Shown here: positions 5,985 through 8,931 of the stretch, piece by piece
How positions within the stretch are numbered: the stretch's first letter is position 1
Layout: each line of letters starts with the position of its first letter
Source of the DNA: DATAAM01 sp036260075
Lineage (GTDB): Bacteria > Actinomycetota > Acidimicrobiia > Acidimicrobiales > JAHWLA01
DNA length: 8,931 nt
Direction of reading: 5' to 3'
Assembly (NCBI GenBank): GCA_036260075.1
Contig: DATAAM010000002.1
Location: 1 to 8,931 of the forward strand
The notes under the pieces: generated by a model
What the model was told of the DNA's origin: nothing
What the model saw: only the letters and a program-made list of their open reading frames with translations
Database searches by the model: none
Program-made: the position numbers and the translations under genes

Positions 5985-6520
5985 GACGGGCCCTCGTGAT
6001 CCTGCTTCTGCCTGCCCTGCTTGCGGCCTGCGCTCGCGGGGAGGCTCGGCCCTCCGGCATCACCGAACGCTGGCTTCAAGCGGTGAGCGACCGCGGCCGC
6101 GACGGACTGCGCGAGGACGCCGGCGACCGCATCGAGGAGTACGGCACAGCCGAGGCAGCCGACGAGATCACGCCTCCCGACGCGGAGGAGGACGAGCGCA
6201 CGTTCAGCGACCTCGAGGTGGGCAAGGCGACGATCCAGGGTGACACCGCCCGGGTGCCGTTCCGGGTCACCGCCCGCCTCGAAGGTGACGAGCGGCGCGA
6301 GCTGCGGGCCACCGCCGCGCTCGCCCGCCACGGCAACAGTTGGCGCGTGGTCGAGGTGGTCGAGCGCGGGGCGGCCGAGGAGGTGCCGTCCGAAGGCGGC
6401 GAGCGGCCCGCGAGCTCCACGCCGTCCCAATGGGCCCTCGCGCTGTTGCTGGGAGTGCTCATGACGGTGGGGGCCATGCTCGTGATCGAACGGCAGCCGC
6501 ACCCCGAATCGCGCCATTGA
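5981..6520 (+). CDS. Small putative lipoprotein with C-terminal membrane segment
   Basis: A 179-residue protein that I cannot assign to a named family. Residues 1-17 form a lipoprotein signal: RR, a hydrophobic stretch, then the lipobox L14-A15-A16-C17. A charged helical region follows (about 27-75, rich in Arg/Asp/Glu). Next is a strand-rich part (about 76-128, including KATIQGDTARVPFRVTARL and NSWRVVEVVERG), reminiscent of NTF2-like/DUF4878-type lipoprotein domains; this is a weak resemblance, not an identification. After a Pro/Ser/Glu linker comes a second hydrophobic segment, WALALLLGVLMTVGAMLVIE (151-170), and a short polar tail. Its ATG overlaps the transporter stop as ATGA. Likely location: outer face of the cytoplasmic membrane, perhaps as an accessory of the transporter (inference from gene overlap only). 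Confidence 0.8.
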   Translation: MRRALVILLLPALLAACARGEARPSGITERWLQAVSDRGRDGLREDAGDRIEEYGTAEAADEITPPDAEEDERTFSDLEVGKATIQGDTARVPFRVTARLEGDERRELRATAALARHGNSWRVVEVVERGAAEEVPSEGGERPASSTPSQWALALLLGVLMTVGAMLVIERQPHPESRH

Positions 6521-6532
6521 TCGGTGGTGCAC

Positions 6533-6538
6533 TAGCCT
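6533..6538 (+). promoter_or_regulatory. Possible -10 box upstream of the SCP2 gene
   Basis: TAGCCT fits the TAnnnT -10 consensus and is identical to the candidate -10 of the MFS gene at 4524-4529; both are followed by a C/G-rich start region. A transcript would begin near 6545, giving a leader of about 33 nt that includes the AAGGAG at 6565-6570. No good -35 box is present: TTGATC (6517-6522) is only 10 nt away. The signal is short, so chance is possible. Confidence 0.35.
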
Positions 6539-6577
6539 GCGCGCCGCCCGGACGGAACGGATGCAAGGAGACCAGCA

Positions 6578-6988
6578 GTGGCCGACAAGTTCCCCTTTCT
6601 GAGCGACGAGTGGGTGGCTGCCGCCAAGAAGGTTCGTGAGGAGTTCCGGGGCAAGGCGCCCGCCCCCGCCCACGCGGTGAAGATGAACCAGATCATCACC
6701 GACGTCCCGTTCGGCGACGGCACTGTGCAGGCGCACATGGACACCACCGGCGGCGAGCTGGAGATGGACCTCGGTCACCTCGACGCCGCCGACGTGACGG
6801 TCACGCTCGACTACGAGACGGCCAAGCAGATCTTCGTCGAGGGCAACCCGCAGGCCGGGATGCAGGCGTTCATGGCGGGCAAGATCAAGATCCAAGGCGA
6901 CATGACCAAGCTCATGGCCATGCAGTCCGCCCCGGTCGATCCCGCCCAGCAGGAGATCGCCGGTCGTATCAAGGAGATCACCGAGTAA
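6578..6988 (+). CDS. SCP2 sterol/lipid-carrier domain protein
   Basis: A stand-alone SCP2 (sterol carrier protein 2) domain, a small cytosolic fold with a hydrophobic tunnel that binds fatty acyl-CoA, sterols or other lipids. At 136 residues it is one domain with short flanks. Seen: an N-terminal helix (LSDEWVAAAKKVREEF, 8-23), strands with alternating hydrophobic residues (AHMDTTGGELEMDLG, 52-66; DVTVTLDYETAKQIF, 72-86), and the hallmark FMAGKIKIQGDMTKLMAMQ (98-116), in which the GKIKIQGDM core is the most conserved part of the family. It starts at GTG with AAGGAG at 6565-6570 and a 7-nt spacer. It lies 57 bp after the lipoprotein and may have its own promoter. Its TAA is followed in the same frame by the RHS open frame. 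Specific ligand unknown. Confidence 0.92.
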   Translation: MADKFPFLSDEWVAAAKKVREEFRGKAPAPAHAVKMNQIITDVPFGDGTVQAHMDTTGGELEMDLGHLDAADVTVTLDYETAKQIFVEGNPQAGMQAFMAGKIKIQGDMTKLMAMQSAPVDPAQQEIAGRIKEITE

Positions 6989-6989
6989 C

Positions 6990-7007
6990 CCGAGGCGGCG
7001 TCCTCGG
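6990..7007 (+). terminator. Short GC hairpin after the SCP2 stop
   Basis: CCGAGG (6990-6995) pairs with CCTCGG (7002-7007) across a 6-base loop, one base after the TAA at 6986-6988. No T-tract follows, so it is at best a weak or U-less terminator of the kind sometimes proposed for actinobacteria. The 6-bp stem could be chance in DNA this GC-rich. Confidence 0.25.
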
Positions 7008-7054
7008 CTCGTCACGGGCGATCGGCCGCCCCTCCCTGCCGTCTGCGCCCGGCG

Positions 7055-8931
7055 GTGCTTGCGCCGAAGTTCCGGCTCGATGGCTCCGCCGCGTCGTCGG
7101 GGTGGACCGGCCGGTTGGCGAGCCTCACCCTCCCGGCCTCGGCCACGAGGCTGTTCGCCTACGACGCGCTGGGACGGCTGACGACGGCCACGGATGCCAA
7201 CGGCGAGGACACCACCTGGACCTACGACGACCGGGGCAACTGGTCGACCCGCACCGACGCGAAAGGCGGCGTCGCCTCGGCCACGTGGGACCTGGCCGAC
7301 CGCATGCTGACGGCCACCGACCCACTGACACGAACGACCACGTACACCTACGACGGACTGGGCAGGCTGTCGACGGCGGCCGACGCCTCGGGCCGGTCGG
7401 TGACGCTCGCCTACGACGACGCCGGACGGGTCACCTCGCGCACCTACGGCGGAGGCACGGTGGTCTCGACGGTCTACGACGACCTCGGCCGACGCACGTC
7501 CATGACCGACCCGACCGGCACCACCGCCTTCGGCTGGGACTCGGTGGGGCGACTCACCTCCGTGGCCTACCCGTCGGGCAAGACCCTCGGCTTCGCCTGG
7601 GACGACGCCGGGAACCGCACCGGCCTCACCTATCCCGACGGCACGACAGCCTCGTTCGCATACGACGCCGCCGACCGCCTCACCGGGATCGCGCATCCGA
7701 ACGCGCCGGGGGGCGTGAGCTACGGCTACGACGACGACGGAAGGTTGCTGACCGAGACGCTGCCCGGCTCGGTGTCGCGCACCTACGCCTGGGACGACGG
7801 CAGGCTCGACACATACACGGAGGCGCGGCCCGAGGGCACGCGCACGACCGCGCTGACCCACGACCTGGCCGACCGGGTCGTGTCGGAGACCACCAACGGC
7901 GCCGCCACCGCCTACGGCTACGACCCGGCCGGGCAGCTGACCGCGGTGACACGGGGCACCGGGCCCACGGCGCAGACCACGACCTACGCCTACGACGAGG
8001 TGGGCAACCGCACCTCGCGCACGGCCGGCAGCGTGCAGACGCTGTACACCCACGACGCCGCCCAGCAGCTCACCTCGGCGATCCGCAAGGTGGCAGGCGT
8101 GCCGGTGGAGACGTTGTCCTTCGCCCACGACGGCGCGGGGCGGCTCACCTCGATCACGGGTGCGGCGGGTTCCCGCACGCTCGCCTACGACGACCGGGGC
8201 GTGCTCTCGTCGCTGACCACGACGGCCGGCTCGCTGACCACCACGACCAACCGGACGACCGACGGCGACGGCACGCTCACGTCGGCGGCCACCACGGCGC
8301 CGGGCGGCTCGGCCACGACCGGCCTCACCTGGGACCCCTCACTCGCCGTGTCCCAGGTCGCCACTACCTCGAGCGGCACCCTCGACGTCAACCACCTCTA
8401 CGGCATGGGCCGGGCGCTGGCGCTGCGCGGCGGCCAGTCCGACACGTACGCCCTCGACGCCTTCGGCTCCGCCCTGGCGATCGGCGAGGCCGCCGCCCTC
8501 GCCCGGGCCGAGGGCTACGACGAGTTCGGCGTGCCCGTCTCGGCGGCCATGCCCTCGCTGTTCGACGAGGTGGCAGGCCTCACGGCGTCCGGCGGCGACG
8601 CCGTGACCCGCTTCGGCTACCGGGGCGAGGCCCACCTCGACGGCATGGTCCACCTGCGGGCGCGGGAGTACGCGCCGGGCCTGGGACGCTTCACGACCGT
8701 CGACCCCCTCGACGGCGTGGCGGGCGAGACGACGGTGGCGAACCCCTACCCCTATGCGTGGAACGACCCGACGAACATGGTCGACCCGCTCGGCCTGCGG
8801 CCGTTGAGCGACGCCGACCTCGCCGTCAAGATCGGCTTCGCAGGCGTCGTGGCCTCAACCGATCCATGGCTGGCGGCGTACATGACGAAGCTGTTCGAGC
8901 TCTACAACCGCAACCACACAGAGGCCGTGAA
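7055..8931 (+). CDS. RHS/YD-repeat protein, N-terminally short, 3' end beyond window
   Basis: The frame is open without a stop from 6989 to the window end. GTG 7055 is a possible start, giving at least 625 residues, but no Shine-Dalgarno, signal peptide or PAAR/TcdB-like N-terminus precedes the repeats. TTG 7115 is another weak choice. Residues about 35-387 are YD repeats, e.g. FAYDALGRLT, TYDGLGRLS, AYDDAGRVTS, YAYDEVGNRTS. RHS proteins build a beta-cocoon from these that encloses a C-terminal effector. The RHS-associated core is at about 520-581: FGYRGE, HLRAREYAPGLGRFTTVDPLDG (D550), then NPYPYAWNDPTNMVDPLGL (D577), the region where autocleavage releases the tip in characterised homologues. 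Residues 582-625 are the start of a variable tip I do not recognise. Full actinobacterial RHS proteins are usually much longer, so this may be a displaced core/tip fragment, a short intact gene, or an assembly junction. Confidence 0.85.
   Translation, partial: MLAPKFRLDGSAASSGWTGRLASLTLPASATRLFAYDALGRLTTATDANGEDTTWTYDDRGNWSTRTDAKGGVASATWDLADRMLTATDPLTRTTTYTYDGLGRLSTAADASGRSVTLAYDDAGRVTSRTYGGGTVVSTVYDDLGRRTSMTDPTGTTAFGWDSVGRLTSVAYPSGKTLGFAWDDAGNRTGLTYPDGTTASFAYDAADRLTGIAHPNAPGGVSYGYDDDGRLLTETLPGSVSRTYAWDDGRLDTYTEARPEGTRTTALTHDLADRVVSETTNGAATAYGYDPAGQLTAVTRGTGPTAQTTTYAYDEVGNRTSRTAGSVQTLYTHDAAQQLTSAIRKVAGVPVETLSFAHDGAGRLTSITGAAGSRTLAYDDRGVLSSLTTTAGSLTTTTNRTTDGDGTLTSAATTAPGGSATTGLTWDPSLAVSQVATTSSGTLDVNHLYGMGRALALRGGQSDTYALDAFGSALAIGEAAALARAEGYDEFGVPVSAAMPSLFDEVAGLTASGGDAVTRFGYRGEAHLDGMVHLRAREYAPGLGRFTTVDPLDGVAGETTVANPYPYAWNDPTNMVDPLGLRPLSDADLAVKIGFAGVVASTDPWLAAYMTKLFELYNRNHTEAV
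7157..8215 (+). repeat. About 17 degenerate YD (RHS) coding repeats
   Basis: Tandem units of roughly 19-26 codons, each with an aromatic-Asp core (YD, WD or HD), a small residue or Gly-Arg/Asn, a Leu/Val-Thr pair and a Thr/Asp-rich connector. Examples are TYDDRGNW, TWDLADRM, TVYDDLGRR, FGWDSVGRLT, FAWDDAGNRT, FAYDAADRLT, YGYDPAGQLT, FAHDGAGRLT and LAYDDRGVL. The repeats are conserved as protein, with TACGACGAC recurring at the core, but the DNA has diverged between units. They are therefore old coding repeats rather than a recent tandem expansion. After 8215 the sequence becomes Thr/Ser-rich before the RHS core. Confidence 0.9.

Noticed and set aside
6561..6580. ATG at 6561 as the SCP2 start.
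   Set aside because: It is 17 bases before the GTG and out of frame, and it lies just ahead of the AAGGAG ribosome binding site.
6990..7007. Strong intrinsic terminator after SCP2.
   Set aside because: The stem is only 6 bp and no T-run follows, so it is kept only as a low-confidence hairpin.
5927..8128. A 733-codon minus-strand open frame opposite the lipoprotein, SCP2 and RHS genes.
   Set aside because: It lacks recognisable motifs and is explained by the GC-rich codon use of the plus-strand genes; the SCP2 and YD-repeat signatures on the plus strand are clear.
7157..8215. CRISPR-like or satellite repeat array.
   Set aside because: The periodicity is of protein YD repeats with diverged DNA, variable unit length and an uninterrupted reading frame; there are no identical direct repeats with unique spacers.
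7055..8931. RHS gene as a proven pseudogene.
   Set aside because: The 1.9-kb frame has no internal stop or frameshift and the core motif is intact. Only the N-terminus looks missing, so decay is not demonstrated.

Overview
The window looks like chromosomal DNA from a high-GC actinobacterium. Class Acidimicrobiia, or an uncultured relative, is my best guess. The reasons are the strong G/C bias at third codon positions, frequent GTG starts, several starts with no Shine-Dalgarno but a TAnnnT box placed as for leaderless transcription, and the general style of the proteins. The placement is inference; no rRNA or other taxonomic marker is present.

Left part (1-3315, minus strand): a compact operon read right to left. 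It holds a two-domain protein of the AbiEi-N/DUF559 type (winged helix plus VSR-like nuclease fold), then gatC, gatA and gatB. The last three encode the GatCAB amidotransferase, which makes Gln-tRNA(Gln) and/or Asn-tRNA(Asn) from the misacylated precursors. gatC, gatA and gatB are spaced 3 bp apart or overlap by 4 bp. gatB runs off the left edge, with its first 229 codons present.

Middle (3316-4577): a 143-bp spacer carries a perfect 9-bp inverted repeat and a G-rich tract flanked by a 16-bp direct repeat. Then come, on the minus strand, an Est30-like alpha/beta hydrolase and, upstream of it and overlapping it by 8 bp, a two-cluster ferredoxin. The ferredoxin is divergent from the next unit across about 71 bp, which seems to hold overlapping back-to-back promoters.

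Right part (4578-8931, plus strand): a 12-TM MFS transporter overlaps by ATGA a small lipoprotein that also has a C-terminal membrane segment. A single-domain SCP2 sterol/lipid-carrier protein follows with its own ribosome binding site and probable promoter. Immediately after the SCP2 stop, and in the same reading frame, begins a long RHS/YD-repeat protein with about 17 YD repeats, the RHS core signature, and the start of a variable C-terminal tip cut by the window edge. Its N-terminal export and anchoring regions are missing, so it may be a displaced RHS core/tip fragment rather than a complete gene.

Most of the window is ordinary housekeeping sequence. The parts that merit a second look are the RHS segment (missing N-terminus, in-frame junction with SCP2, unrecognised tip), the transporter-lipoprotein pair, and the promoter and palindrome structures. 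I did not find convincing evidence of a wholly new system. No tRNA, rRNA, CRISPR array or insertion sequence was seen.
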